DNA from: Ktedonobacterales bacterium | Lineage (GTDB): Bacteria > Chloroflexota > Ktedonobacteria > Ktedonobacterales > Ktedonobacteraceae | Direction of reading: 5' to 3' | Length of the DNA stretch: 64,000 bases | Assembly: GCA_027451525.1 (NCBI GenBank) | Contig: DAIDJF010000005.1 | Location: forward strand, 53,574 to 117,573 | Shown: positions 35,036-43,147 of the stretch, piece by piece | How the letters are laid out: each line of letters opens with the position of its first letter | Position numbering within the stretch: position 1 is the stretch's first letter | Made by a program: the position numbers and the translations under genes | The notes under the pieces: generated by a model | What the model saw: the letters and a program-made list of their open reading frames with translations, nothing else | Database searches by the model: none | What the model was told of the DNA's origin: nothing

Positions 35036-37351
35036 TTAATAGCTCGTGCCCAGGAAGGCCCAGCTAATGATGCCGCGTGGATAGATGTGCCCGCCCCAGT
35101 CGCTACCATCATCGTGGAAGCCGTCACCAAAATTGGCCTGTAAGTTCTGATTGTACAGAAAGGCGGCGACCGTCATATCGATATGCTGGCAAGAGCTACA
35201 GCCGTTGCGCGCGTAGACCTGATCAGCAACGAGACTGGAGAGCATAACCTTGCTAAACCATTCGTAGCGATGGCAGTGGCCCGTGCTACACTGGCTACCC
35301 GTTGCCTGGGTCGAGGTCATCACGATCATCGCGGGTGAGGATAGCGTATCGGCTTGCAGGTCGGCGGGATATTGCTGGGCCAGATCGTGCAGTAAGGTCT
35401 GGTTCATGCTGGTATCCAGGCCAATCTGATGCAGGTAGAACAGACCTTCACCCAATGTAATTGTGCGACCATCGCAGTTGCTAAAGGCCGTGCTGTTGGC
35501 AATGGGGACAAAACCGTTCGCGTCATACTCCTGCACAACGGCGTTCTCGATCTTCGTGGCGGCTTGCGTCCAGGTGGCACCCTTTGTATTGCCTGCGACA
35601 AGGCCGTCCAGATAGGCCGTCGCGCGATAGCCTGCTGCCTCTTTTATGCCCTGGTAGTAGAGGTCACCTGAAGTAGAACCGTTATTATGCAGGCAATCGC
35701 TGGCAGCATCATACGTGGTATTGGTATCCTGCCCGTTGTAAGCGATGCCCGTGCTGGGGTCGCCAACGTTGATGTTGTGCAGCATGGCGGCGTCTAGCTG
35801 ACTGATATGCTGCTGGAGGAACGCGCTATCGCCTGTGACAAACTCGTAGTAGGCCATCAGCAAGACGACATTATCGTTCTCCTCGGTCGGCATAGGCACA
35901 CCGATGCTCACCTTCGGCGGAGCATAGCAGGTAGCGCGAATGGTGGGAACGCCCTTACCGGGATCGGTGCAGTTACCGCTACTATCGACATCGCCCCCCT
36001 GGTCATGTTGGAAGTAGAGACCAAAGCTATTGCTGACCGCGTTTTGTAGCACGACCGACATGGCTGCCTTGAAGAACCAGGGGACACGCGTGATCTCAAA
36101 ATAGCCATATTCGTGCATCACATCGACTGTTGAGAGAAAGCCGTACGAGCCTTCATAGACGGAGGCATCGTACCCTCCTCCAGCGCAAGGCTGACGCGCC
36201 ATCAGCCATGTGCTGGCTTTATAGCTGCGCAGCGTGTCACCAATAATCCAGCGTTGTTCCGGCGTCAACGTGTTATTGTTGATCAGATAATTCTCCATCG
36301 TCTGCGCCTGTGCCAGCAGATTAACGCCAGTCTTGAGATTATCGATGGCAAAATCTACCACGTCGTTTTCTGAAAGAAACTCCTGCGCGGCATACAGTCC
36401 CTCGTTCTGGCAAGATGGCGGCAGTTGTGTGTTCACGAAAAGATTCTGCGCGGGATTCCAGGCTCCGAGAACGAGATAGGCGGTCGCGGTCTGCATCGCT
36501 CCAACCTGATAGTGCCAGTTGAGACCCAGGCGGTCGCTGATTGTTGCGTTACACTGCCATTGTTGTTGATCTCCGGCGAGGAAGAGCGTGCCCCCCGTTA
36601 CATCGCTGCTAGGGGCATAGGAGAAGATGTTAGTCGCTGTGCCAGCCTGTGTGACATGTGAGACACAGGCATTGGTGGGAGCTAATTGGCGATTGCTGCC
36701 AAAGAGAAACGTGCCAGAGAGCGGCGTTGTGCCCTGATTTTGCAGGCTCACGCCAATGATAAAGGCGGGCATTGTGTCGGCTTTGACGGCCTGTGCGCAG
36801 TCAGCAATCGCGGTACAGCCTGGTTCGCCGCGAAAAGGATCAATGATATCCACAATCATGTGCAACCCGTTGCTGGCATCCCCCGCCCAACGTGTGGTAT
36901 CAAGACCCTCAATCCAGTGCTCGTTACTCACGTACGTATCGCCATAGGCAGGGTTGCTCTGTCCCATGTGAAAAATATAGGTGCTGCGCTGCCCTGTTGG
37001 TTGCGCTCCGACAATGTAACTCGCGTCGTTCTCGTGGTAAACACCATCGCTCCCGCTACGTGCTACCCCATACTGTGGAAAAATAGTGAAATCGAAGCGC
37101 GAACCAAATTTTGCATTCATGTTGGCAAAGCTACTGTCCTTGCTTACGGTCTGAATGGGAAGGCGGCTATCAAGTTGAATATCTGCTGGTGGCGGCGGCG
37201 CGACGGGCGTCGTTGTGGTCACGTGTTGGCGTGGCTCCGCCAACACGACACTCTGGCTAGCTGCATTGAACGCGAATGCGCCCAAGAAACTGGTAATAAG
37301 TAAGAGGATCCAGAACACGCGCCCTGGTCTCGGAGAACGGATAAGCTGCAC
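35036..37351 (-). CDS. Secreted glycoside hydrolase, GH52-like (beta-xylosidase family)
   Basis: A 771-residue exported protein starting with GTG (AGAGG 7 nt upstream). Residues about 12-35 form a signal peptide or anchor, followed by a Pro/Thr-rich stalk. The two-part layout, an N-terminal beta-sandwich and a C-terminal helical barrel, and several local patterns fit GH52: YEGSYGFLSTVD with candidate nucleophile E400, TTYDAASD with candidate acid/base D548, EWFSKVMLSSLVADQV and IYPRGIISWAFLG at the end. I recall the Geobacillus GH52 enzymes as having matching segments; this was not aligned by program. The many cysteines fit an extracellular location. It suggests xylo-oligosaccharide use. Confidence 0.65.
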   Translation of the reverse strand: MQLIRSPRPGRVFWILLLITSFLGAFAFNAASQSVVLAEPRQHVTTTTPVAPPPPADIQLDSRLPIQTVSKDSSFANMNAKFGSRFDFTIFPQYGVARSGSDGVYHENDASYIVGAQPTGQRSTYIFHMGQSNPAYGDTYVSNEHWIEGLDTTRWAGDASNGLHMIVDIIDPFRGEPGCTAIADCAQAVKADTMPAFIIGVSLQNQGTTPLSGTFLFGSNRQLAPTNACVSHVTQAGTATNIFSYAPSSDVTGGTLFLAGDQQQWQCNATISDRLGLNWHYQVGAMQTATAYLVLGAWNPAQNLFVNTQLPPSCQNEGLYAAQEFLSENDVVDFAIDNLKTGVNLLAQAQTMENYLINNNTLTPEQRWIIGDTLRSYKASTWLMARQPCAGGGYDASVYEGSYGFLSTVDVMHEYGYFEITRVPWFFKAAMSVVLQNAVSNSFGLYFQHDQGGDVDSSGNCTDPGKGVPTIRATCYAPPKVSIGVPMPTEENDNVVLLMAYYEFVTGDSAFLQQHISQLDAAMLHNINVGDPSTGIAYNGQDTNTTYDAASDCLHNNGSTSGDLYYQGIKEAAGYRATAYLDGLVAGNTKGATWTQAATKIENAVVQEYDANGFVPIANSTAFSNCDGRTITLGEGLFYLHQIGLDTSMNQTLLHDLAQQYPADLQADTLSSPAMIVMTSTQATGSQCSTGHCHRYEWFSKVMLSSLVADQVYARNGCSSCQHIDMTVAAFLYNQNLQANFGDGFHDDGSDWGGHIYPRGIISWAFLGTSY

Positions 37352-37687
37352 AGTAAAACCTCTTTATGCTGAACTTTTCTACTAGAAGAACGCATAGCCG
37401 CCTGCCTCTATATACAGTAGGAACTTGCTATGGGGACTTTTGGGCCTGACTATGACTCATTTGTCTGCTTACTATCGTCTTGTCTCCGTGAGCGCGCATA
37501 TGGTTTGAATTTCTTTTTATCATACCTATCGGGCGAAGAGATTAATTATCGCTTGATGGTGTATTAGATTTTTCTTAACCTCTTCTTTATGAGCAGAAAA
37601 TAGGACGAAAGACCCATGAATGCGCGTCTCATTTCCGCTATACTGGCACGTATAAAGAATACATACATAGGAAAGGAGGTAAAAATC
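37352..37687. other. Intergenic region between divergent genes
   Basis: This 336-bp spacer separates the leftward GH52-like gene from the rightward membrane protein gene. A TATATA near 37410 (leftward) and TATACT at 37639-37644 (rightward) could be -10 boxes, but neither has a good -35. No gene was seen. Confidence 0.45.
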
Positions 37688-38167
37688 ATGAGTATGCTTT
37701 TAGATTCGACAGTGGACTACTGTACTGCTAATACGTTCGCACCCATTACAGATGAACTCACCTATGATTCCAGTGATTGTGTTGTGGGTATGGCTGTCAT
37801 AGCTAATGAGGACTATGCTACCCAGCCAATGCCGAGCATTGAAATCCCTCCCTTTGATGAGGAAGATACGTTTCTTGCATTTGAGCACGCGCTTGGTGGG
37901 CGTCTTTCCGCTGTCCAGATGCCGCGACAACTACCCAATACAGGTGGCTTGTGGAGAACTGATGAGGAGAAAGCGGCCAGATTAATAACCTCCCGCCTCT
38001 ATCATAGACAGTATGTTCATGCTCATACAACCTCATTGGAGCCAATTGCGTCTGTCACCGTGAAGGCAAAACTGCCTTTTCGTCCACTTTTTCTCATTTG
38101 CCTCAGTCTGAGTTGTATGATGGTTGGCTTCGACCTCATGGCTCTTCTGGTACTACATACGCATTAA
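37688..38167 (+). CDS. Small protein with C-terminal membrane anchor
   Basis: A 159-residue protein of unknown function. ATG 37688 is preceded by AAAGGAGGT, the strongest ribosome binding site in this region, so it is probably well translated. The N-terminal 130 residues are soluble and acidic (PPFDEEDTFLAFEHALGG), and a transmembrane helix lies at about 134-155 with only four residues after it. This is a tail-anchor layout with the bulk in the cytoplasm. Its small size and location before a DivIC-like gene are the only hints. Confidence 0.65.
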   Translation: MSMLLDSTVDYCTANTFAPITDELTYDSSDCVVGMAVIANEDYATQPMPSIEIPPFDEEDTFLAFEHALGGRLSAVQMPRQLPNTGGLWRTDEEKAARLITSRLYHRQYVHAHTTSLEPIASVTVKAKLPFRPLFLICLSLSCMMVGFDLMALLVLHTH

Positions 38168-38242
38168 TCGTCCATTCTCATCTGCGTTTGGCCTTTTTCC
38201 TCATTTATGAACGCGCATGTTTGCACGAACTCAACCTTTTCG

Positions 38243-38280
38243 TTGTAAAATACAAATGATAGCGCGTTTGTATTTTACAA
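38243..38280 (+). promoter_or_regulatory. Palindrome directly before the DivIC-like gene's RBS
   Basis: TTGTAAAATACAAA (38243-38256) and TTTGTATTTTACAA (38267-38280) are a perfect 14-bp dyad with a 10-nt spacer, ending at the base before GGAG of the ribosome binding site. In RNA it would be a hairpin touching the RBS; in DNA it could be an operator. Confidence 0.5.
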
Positions 38281-38293
38281 GGAGAAGTAAACT

Positions 38294-38791
38294 GTGCAAG
38301 TTCCGAGCCAGAATCATCCCAACGTAACCGTGGGATCGAATACTGCCAATGTCACATCCGCGATTGGCATGCAAGAAACAGCGGGTAGCGTGCGTGCGCG
38401 GCGTAACACTTTATTCACAAAGACCGTGATATGGGTAACGGGACTTGTATGTGCCGCCTTTCTTTTAGGTTCACTGGCACAGGCATGGTCAAATAGTCAA
38501 CTTGCACGCCAAGTACAGCAGGCTCAGCAGCAACTCCAGAGTGTGCAAGCCCATCATGACGCTCTGGCGAAATTAGCAAGCTACTACAGTAATCCGGCAG
38601 TCATTGAGAGCGAGGCGCGGCAACAATTGGGCTATGTACGTCCTGGCGAGCAGCCCGTAATTATTGTCAGTCCCGCGCAACAGTCCGCGCATCCTGCCTC
38701 GACGCGGGTTGCGACATCGTCAACACACAACTTTTGGCAGGCGTGGTGGGATATCTTTTTTGGGAATGCCGGTTATACTGGTAGTAAATAG
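38294..38791 (+). CDS. DivIC/FtsB-like septum formation initiator protein
   Basis: A 165-residue bitopic membrane protein starting with GTG (GGAG upstream). Residues about 45-66 are a transmembrane helix, followed by a coiled coil (about 68-98, NSQLARQVQQAQQQLQSVQA) and the family-typical NPAVIESEARQQLGYVRPGE. DivIC/FtsB/FtsL proteins connect early and late divisome parts outside the membrane. The C-terminal tail after the conserved box is Ser/Trp-rich and unusually long. No other division gene is adjacent. Confidence 0.8.
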   Translation: MQVPSQNHPNVTVGSNTANVTSAIGMQETAGSVRARRNTLFTKTVIWVTGLVCAAFLLGSLAQAWSNSQLARQVQQAQQQLQSVQAHHDALAKLASYYSNPAVIESEARQQLGYVRPGEQPVIIVSPAQQSAHPASTRVATSSTHNFWQAWWDIFFGNAGYTGSK

Positions 38792-38919
38792 GAAGAAGTG
38801 GGGAACGGGAATGAAAAGAGCTATCTCCTTGTTTCCACTAATAGAGCAAGAACGTTGTACTCAATGGCGTTAAGCACAAGATAGTTTTTGCAAGATGACA
38901 ACAAAAAGTCCTGTAGTCC

Positions 38920-38949
38920 TTGACAGTCGCTGGATGTCACGTGTATAAC
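38920..38949 (+). promoter_or_regulatory. Promoter of the structured RNA
   Basis: TTGACA (38920-38925), an 18-nt spacer and TATAAC (38944-38949) give 11 of 12 consensus bases. Transcription should begin near 38956, and no ORF follows before the terminator. Confidence 0.75.
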
Positions 38950-38955
38950 GTCAAG

Positions 38956-39170
38956 TAATAACAAATGCAACAAAATTTATAACATTTGGAAAACAGATGA
39001 AACAACAAAGCATTCGTAGTGTAAGCAACGAAATAACCCTCGTGATTATGCAGCTCCAGTATTGGCTGGAGCTTCTTGGGGTTTCGCTTAGACGAATGCG
39101 TTTCGTTGGATAAGTCGTTTTTATAAACAGACGGAACGCAAAGAAGCAAGGCGTTCCGTCTTTCTTTTTT
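38956..39170 (+). ncRNA. Candidate structured non-coding RNA, rod-like
   Basis: About 215 nt between a good promoter and a strong terminator, without an ORF. It can fold as one long rod. Nested pairs, from outside in: TTTATAA (38976-38982) with TTATAAA (39121-39127), CAAC (39003) with GTTG (39105), GCATTCGT (39010-39017) with ACGAATGC (39092-39099), TAAG with CTTA, CGAAA (39029) with TTTCG (39082), CCC with GGG, and a terminal AGCTCCAG/CTGGAGCT hairpin (39052-39073). CAACGAAA (39026-39033) can alternatively pair with TTTCGTTG (39101-39108), crossing the stem. It could be a 6S-like regulatory RNA or a riboswitch-like leader of the amidotransferase gene. It matches no class I know. Confidence 0.6.
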
Positions 39171-39171
39171 T
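39129..39171 (+). terminator. Intrinsic terminator of the structured RNA
   Basis: AGACGGAACGC (39129-39139), an 11-nt loop, GCGTTCCGTCT (39151-39161) and a long T-rich tract form a strong rho-independent terminator 55 bp before the next gene. Confidence 0.92.
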
Positions 39172-39174
39172 GTT

Positions 39175-39203
39175 TTGTCAATAGTACATAATGGAATTAT
39201 CAA
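39175..39203 (+). promoter_or_regulatory. Possible own promoter of the amidotransferase gene
   Basis: TTGTCA (39175-39180), a 17-nt spacer and TATCAA (39198-39203) match 9 of 12 consensus bases. If real, the upstream RNA is an independent transcript and not an attenuator. Confidence 0.4.
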
Positions 39204-39225
39204 CCAGAGCTAAAGGAGTATCGTA

Positions 39226-40011
39226 ATGCGTCCATTAATCGGAATACCCTGCCACGCAGGGTTACGCGCAGACACGGCGCGTCCCATATATGGTAATAAT
39301 CGTTCTTACGTTCACGCGGTCGAAGATGCAGGCGGCGTGCCTGTGCTGATCCCGTTGTTGGGCGATGTGAGCGCATTAAGTTCCTTGTTGCCACGTCTAG
39401 ATGGGCTACTCTTGTCTGGCGGTATGGACATTCAACCGCATCACTATGGGGAAACGCCGCATGCGATGTTGGGTGAGGTAGATCCCAAGCTTGATGAGTT
39501 GGAGTTGGCCCTGGCACGCTGGGCTGAGCGCGAAGATGTGCCTACGCTCGGTATCTGTCGAGGTCACCAGTTGCTCAATGTCGCATTGGGTGGGAGCCTC
39601 TATCAAGATCTCGCGGCGCAAAAACCCAGTGATGTCCGTCACCCCAACTGGGATAAACCGCGCAATACGATTGCCCACGAGGTGCGCATTGAGCAAAACA
39701 GTCGGATTGCTGAGATTTTAGGCACGCATGAGATAAGTGCCAATAGCCTGCATCACCAAGCTATTAAGACGCCTGGACGTGGCGTGCGCATTACTGGCTA
39801 TGCATCCGATGGCATTGTTGAAATGTTGGAAGTTCCTGCCCACCAGTTTATGCTTGGTGTGCAGTGTCACCCGGAGGAACTTTATAAAGATGATCCGCGC
39901 TGGAGCAGACTCTTTGAAGCCTTTGTTGAAGCCTGTGACAATGCCAGTGTTACCCAAGTGGTACGTACGCTTAACCGTGTTGAGCATCACTTGGGCGCGA
40001 GTACGCGCTAA
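39226..40011 (+). CDS. Class I glutamine amidotransferase-like hydrolase (peptidase C26, PuuD-like)
   Basis: A 261-residue protein with a complete class I GATase triad: nucleophile Cys in GICRGHQLLNVALGG, with His and Glu in GVQCHPEEL. LLLSGGMDIQPHHYGE and IYGNNRSYVHAVEDAGG are typical of the gamma-glutamyl-GABA hydrolase group, which releases gamma-glutamyl units from amines. No putrescine-pathway genes surround it, so the substrate is open. AAAGGAG precedes the ATG. It sits directly downstream of the structured RNA and its terminator. Confidence 0.87.
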   Translation: MRPLIGIPCHAGLRADTARPIYGNNRSYVHAVEDAGGVPVLIPLLGDVSALSSLLPRLDGLLLSGGMDIQPHHYGETPHAMLGEVDPKLDELELALARWAEREDVPTLGICRGHQLLNVALGGSLYQDLAAQKPSDVRHPNWDKPRNTIAHEVRIEQNSRIAEILGTHEISANSLHHQAIKTPGRGVRITGYASDGIVEMLEVPAHQFMLGVQCHPEELYKDDPRWSRLFEAFVEACDNASVTQVVRTLNRVEHHLGASTR

Positions 40012-40034
40012 TCCAGTGAGCTATGGCTATGAGT

Positions 40035-40123
40035 CTTGTACCCGTCGGGATCAATGGAGTCGTTCGTTTCGCCATGTTGACGTGCCGAAGTGAGAGCGAT
40101 ACCGCGATCTTCACGGGTACAAG
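40035..40123. repeat. Inverted repeat after the amidotransferase gene
   Basis: CTTGTACCCGT (40035-40045) and its exact complement (40113-40123) are 11-bp arms with a partly complementary interior (GATC). They lie between the amidotransferase and kinase genes and may act as a terminator or be a REP-like palindrome. Confidence 0.45.
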
Positions 40124-40155
40124 TCCCATACTCTCTTCGTTTTCCACCTTTATTG

Positions 40156-40164
40156 TGCTATACT
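40156..40164 (+). promoter_or_regulatory. Extended -10 promoter giving a leaderless kinase mRNA
   Basis: TGCTATACT (40156-40164) is an extended -10 box ending 6 nt before the kinase ATG at 40171. The start site would fall at the ATG itself, and no RBS is present, which suggests leaderless translation. Confidence 0.5.
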
Positions 40165-40170
40165 TTATCT

Positions 40171-41394
40171 ATGCAACGCTCATCAGAGTCACAACCTGTC
40201 CAACAAGAAACTACACCGCTGCTGAAACGCAATCGCGATTTAGCTGTGTTACACACTATTGCTGCCTACCTCAATCATACTGTTGATGTCCACACCGCTC
40301 TCCAGGAAGTTTTAGCACGTGTCACCGACCTGCTCGGTTTGCAAACTGGTTGGGTCTGGCTACTTGACGAAGAGGGCCGGCCGTTGTTAGCGGCGGCGCA
40401 AGCCTTACCCCCCTACCTTTCGGAGCATCCTGAGCGGATGACGGGCTATTGCCTCTGCCTTGATACCTTTCTCGATGGTGCACTTGAGGGTGCCGCCAAT
40501 ATTGATGTGCTGCGCTGTAGTCGTCTCAAAAATGCTGAACGCGATAGTGACCCCAGTTCGCACGGCCTGCGCTTCCATGCCAGTGTACCAATTTATGCTG
40601 GTAAAATTCCGCTGGGCATCTTAAACGTTGCCAGCGAAGATTGGCGCGAGTTGGAGGCTGAGGAGCTCCAATTGTTGCATATTATTAGCGACCAGATTGG
40701 TCTCTCCGTACAGCGTGCTCATCTCTCGGCGGAGCGCACGCAAGCGGCGGCACGTCTGGCGACAATTGAAGAGCGCAATCGTTTGGCGCGTGAGATTCAC
40801 GATACGCTGGCGCAGGAACTTGCCGCCATCACGTTGCAATTAGAGACTGCCGATGCGCTGGCTGATGCACGCCCGACACGTGCGCGCGAAGCTATTCAGC
40901 GTGCTCTCACGCTAGCACGAAACAGTCTTGAGGAGGCACGCCGTTCAGTAATGGATCTGCGTGCAGGTCCGCTGCAAAACCATACCCTGCCGGAAGCTGT
41001 GGCAATGTTGGTTCAGTCTAGTGCCCCAGGCGGTATCCAGGCACCAACTATTCAGTTTACCTGTCTGCCTGCTGAACATTTCCCGATCCTGCCAACGCGT
41101 ATTGAGATTGGGCTGTACCGCATCGCGCAGGAGGCTTTGACCAACGCGCACAAACATGCTCAGGCTACGCAGATCAATCTCCTTCTTTATGCTGATACAC
41201 AGGCCGTCCAACTGCTTATCCAGGATAACGGTATCGGTTTTGATCCAGAACTGTTGCCTAAAACAGACACCCGTACGCATTTTGGTCTGGCGGGCATGAG
41301 TGAGCGCGTGCGCCTTCTGGGGGGCACGCTCAGTATCGAAAGCACGCCCGGTGCGGGCACATCTATTGCTGCTATTATTCCACGCCCAATGTAA
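40171..41394 (+). CDS. GAF-domain histidine kinase (NarX/DegS type)
   Basis: A 407-residue soluble kinase. A GAF sensor domain spans about 25-185 (VLARVTDLLGLQTGWVWLLD) and contains a cluster of Cys (YCLCLDTF, VLRCSR) that could bind a cofactor. HisKA_3 follows with phospho-acceptor H210 in AREIHDTLAQEL, then HATPase_c with EALTNAHKHAQA, DNGIGFDPE and GLAGMSERVRLLGG. The start at 40171 has no RBS but follows an extended -10 box closely. It is paired with the NarL-type regulator 14 bp downstream. Confidence 0.9.
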   Translation: MQRSSESQPVQQETTPLLKRNRDLAVLHTIAAYLNHTVDVHTALQEVLARVTDLLGLQTGWVWLLDEEGRPLLAAAQALPPYLSEHPERMTGYCLCLDTFLDGALEGAANIDVLRCSRLKNAERDSDPSSHGLRFHASVPIYAGKIPLGILNVASEDWRELEAEELQLLHIISDQIGLSVQRAHLSAERTQAAARLATIEERNRLAREIHDTLAQELAAITLQLETADALADARPTRAREAIQRALTLARNSLEEARRSVMDLRAGPLQNHTLPEAVAMLVQSSAPGGIQAPTIQFTCLPAEHFPILPTRIEIGLYRIAQEALTNAHKHAQATQINLLLYADTQAVQLLIQDNGIGFDPELLPKTDTRTHFGLAGMSERVRLLGGTLSIESTPGAGTSIAAIIPRPM

Positions 41395-41408
41395 AGGGGG
41401 GCAATGCG

Positions 41409-42149
41409 ATGATACGTATCTTGCTAGCTGACGACCATCCTATTGTACGCGAAGGTCTGCGCGCCGTTTTGGAAACGCAGGAAGACTTTGAGGTGATTGC
41501 AGAATGTGCCAACGGGGAAGAGGTCTTGCAGCAATGCATGATGAAGCAGCCCGATATTTTGCTCTTAGATCTGGAAATGCCGCAGATGGATGGCGTGGAG
41601 ACTATTCGTCGCTTGCGTCAGCAAACCTCTACTGAGACATCCACTACTGCACGTCCACGTGTTATCGTATTTACTGCCTTTGATAATGATGAACGTATTA
41701 TCCATGCCATTCAGTTAGGTGCTGATGGCTACCTGCTGAAAGGTGCGCCACGCGAGGAGATTTTCACGGCTTTGCGTGTCATGATGCAGGGCGGGTCGCT
41801 GCTACAGCCGATTGTGGCTTCAAAGCTACTGCGCCATGTGGGGCAGATGGCCCTTCCACCAGCCAACACTACACCGCTGGTTCCGTCCTCTCCATCTCTG
41901 GTTGCTTCTCCTGTCCCCCATGCTGAAATGCTTACAGAGCGCGAACTCGAAGTGTTACATCTACTGGCTCAGGGTATGCCAAACAAAGAGATTGCCGCGC
42001 GTCTGGTAATTAGTGAGCGCACCGCAAAATTTCACGTCAGTTCGATTATGGGCAAATTGGGTGCGACCAATCGCACCGAAGCGGTTTCTCTCGCGGCACA
42101 ACGCGGCTTGTTGGGTCAGGTGAGCATTTGGCCTATGAGAGAGGCATAA
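41409..42149 (+). CDS. NarL/FixJ-family response regulator
   Basis: A 246-residue partner of the kinase upstream. The receiver has D8/D9 (LADDHP), phosphoacceptor D54 (LLLDLEMPQMDG) and the conserved Lys in YLLKGAP. A variable Pro/Ser-rich linker (about 150-180) joins it to a LuxR-type HTH (LTERELEVLHLLAQG, NKEIAARLVISERTAKFHVS). GGGGG stretches precede the ATG. It should bind DNA as a dimer upon phosphorylation. Targets are unknown; the methyltransferase array immediately downstream has its own promoter and is a candidate. Confidence 0.93.
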   Translation: MIRILLADDHPIVREGLRAVLETQEDFEVIAECANGEEVLQQCMMKQPDILLLDLEMPQMDGVETIRRLRQQTSTETSTTARPRVIVFTAFDNDERIIHAIQLGADGYLLKGAPREEIFTALRVMMQGGSLLQPIVASKLLRHVGQMALPPANTTPLVPSSPSLVASPVPHAEMLTERELEVLHLLAQGMPNKEIAARLVISERTAKFHVSSIMGKLGATNRTEAVSLAAQRGLLGQVSIWPMREA

Positions 42150-42192
42150 TAGGTCATCTATTGGGAGATTTGGCGTATATACTAGTAAGTCC

Positions 42193-42222
42193 TTGACAAG
42201 CAAGCTCTCTATTACTTATGCT
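42193..42222 (+). promoter_or_regulatory. Promoter of the methyltransferase array
   Basis: TTGACA (42193-42198), an 18-nt spacer and TATGCT (42217-42222) match 10 of 12 consensus bases and lie 60 bp before the first methyltransferase gene. Confidence 0.65.
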
Positions 42223-42282
42223 TGGGAAAAATATGCCATTTTTAGCACAATACCACAACGGACATGATGTGGAGCACGCGAC

Positions 42283-43134
42283 ATGAAGAACACGAACAGA
42301 AATGAACATGCACTTCTTGAGCATGGAAGCATAGAGCTGTTAGAGTATACGCTACACTCCGCTATAACCCGTAGTTTATACGGCTTAGTCCCTGATGCTG
42401 TCCATAGTTTGCGACTGCAAACAGTGCTTGATCTACATTGTCGTTCGGGAGCCTGGGCTGTTGATTTTGCGCAATCTTTTCCGGCTGTACATGTTATTGG
42501 CGTAGATGAGGACGAGGCTAACATAGAGATGGCACGGCAACGCGCTGCGATTGAGAATAACACAGCCTGCATTTTTCAACGCGTTGACTTCACGCAGCCA
42601 CTTCCGTTTGCCGGAGAGAGTGTTGATTTCATCCATGCATTGGCAATCGCCCCGCTTTTGAGGCCTGCGCGATGGTCTGCACTACTCTTAGAATGTCGGC
42701 GCGTGTTAAAAGTTGGTGGGAGTATCAATCTGATTGGTCTCTCATTGGGGCCGGGTTCTAGTCTTGCTCATCAACAGATGCTACAGTTAGAGGATCAGCT
42801 GTATCGTTTGCAGGGCTATGGTTTCGCCGACCCTAGTGTTCCTTATACCTCAAATCCAGGCGTATATTTTCCGCGCCTGCTTCAACAAGCGGATTTTAGG
42901 GAGGTTGCTTATCGTCTGGCACCCATTGATTATGGCACGCCAGCGGCATTTGCCTATCAGTGTAACCTGTATTTTCTCCGTCGCTTGCAAAACAAGAGAG
43001 AGTACGTGCTCCAGCAGCAACTGATTTCGGAACTTGATTTTGACAGGTTGATAGAGCAGCGGCAAGTTGATTTGGTAGCTGAAGATTATTGTGCTGCCGG
43101 GATGCTTGTATCGGTTACAGCGACGAAGGAATGA
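42283..43134 (+). CDS. SAM-dependent methyltransferase, array copy 1
   Basis: A 283-residue class I methyltransferase. Motif I is VLDLHCRSGAWAVDFA, where the usual G-x-G-x-G is reduced to C53-R-S-G-A-W, followed by VIGVDEDEANIEMARQRA with the ribose-binding acidic residue. RRVLKVGGSINLIGLS is the post-motif segment. The C-terminus (AEDYCAAGMLVSVTATK) is shared in outline with the next three genes. GTGGAG precedes the ATG. The acceptor is unknown. It is first in a co-directional array of four. Confidence 0.82.
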   Translation: MKNTNRNEHALLEHGSIELLEYTLHSAITRSLYGLVPDAVHSLRLQTVLDLHCRSGAWAVDFAQSFPAVHVIGVDEDEANIEMARQRAAIENNTACIFQRVDFTQPLPFAGESVDFIHALAIAPLLRPARWSALLLECRRVLKVGGSINLIGLSLGPGSSLAHQQMLQLEDQLYRLQGYGFADPSVPYTSNPGVYFPRLLQQADFREVAYRLAPIDYGTPAAFAYQCNLYFLRRLQNKREYVLQQQLISELDFDRLIEQRQVDLVAEDYCAAGMLVSVTATKE

Positions 43135-43147
43135 AGGCTGAGTAATT

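Noticed and set aside
37936..37953. LPNTGG, a sortase-like motif in the small membrane protein
   Set aside because: A sortase signal needs a hydrophobic segment immediately after LPxTG. Here about 45 residues intervene before the membrane helix, and the topology places the motif in the cytoplasm.
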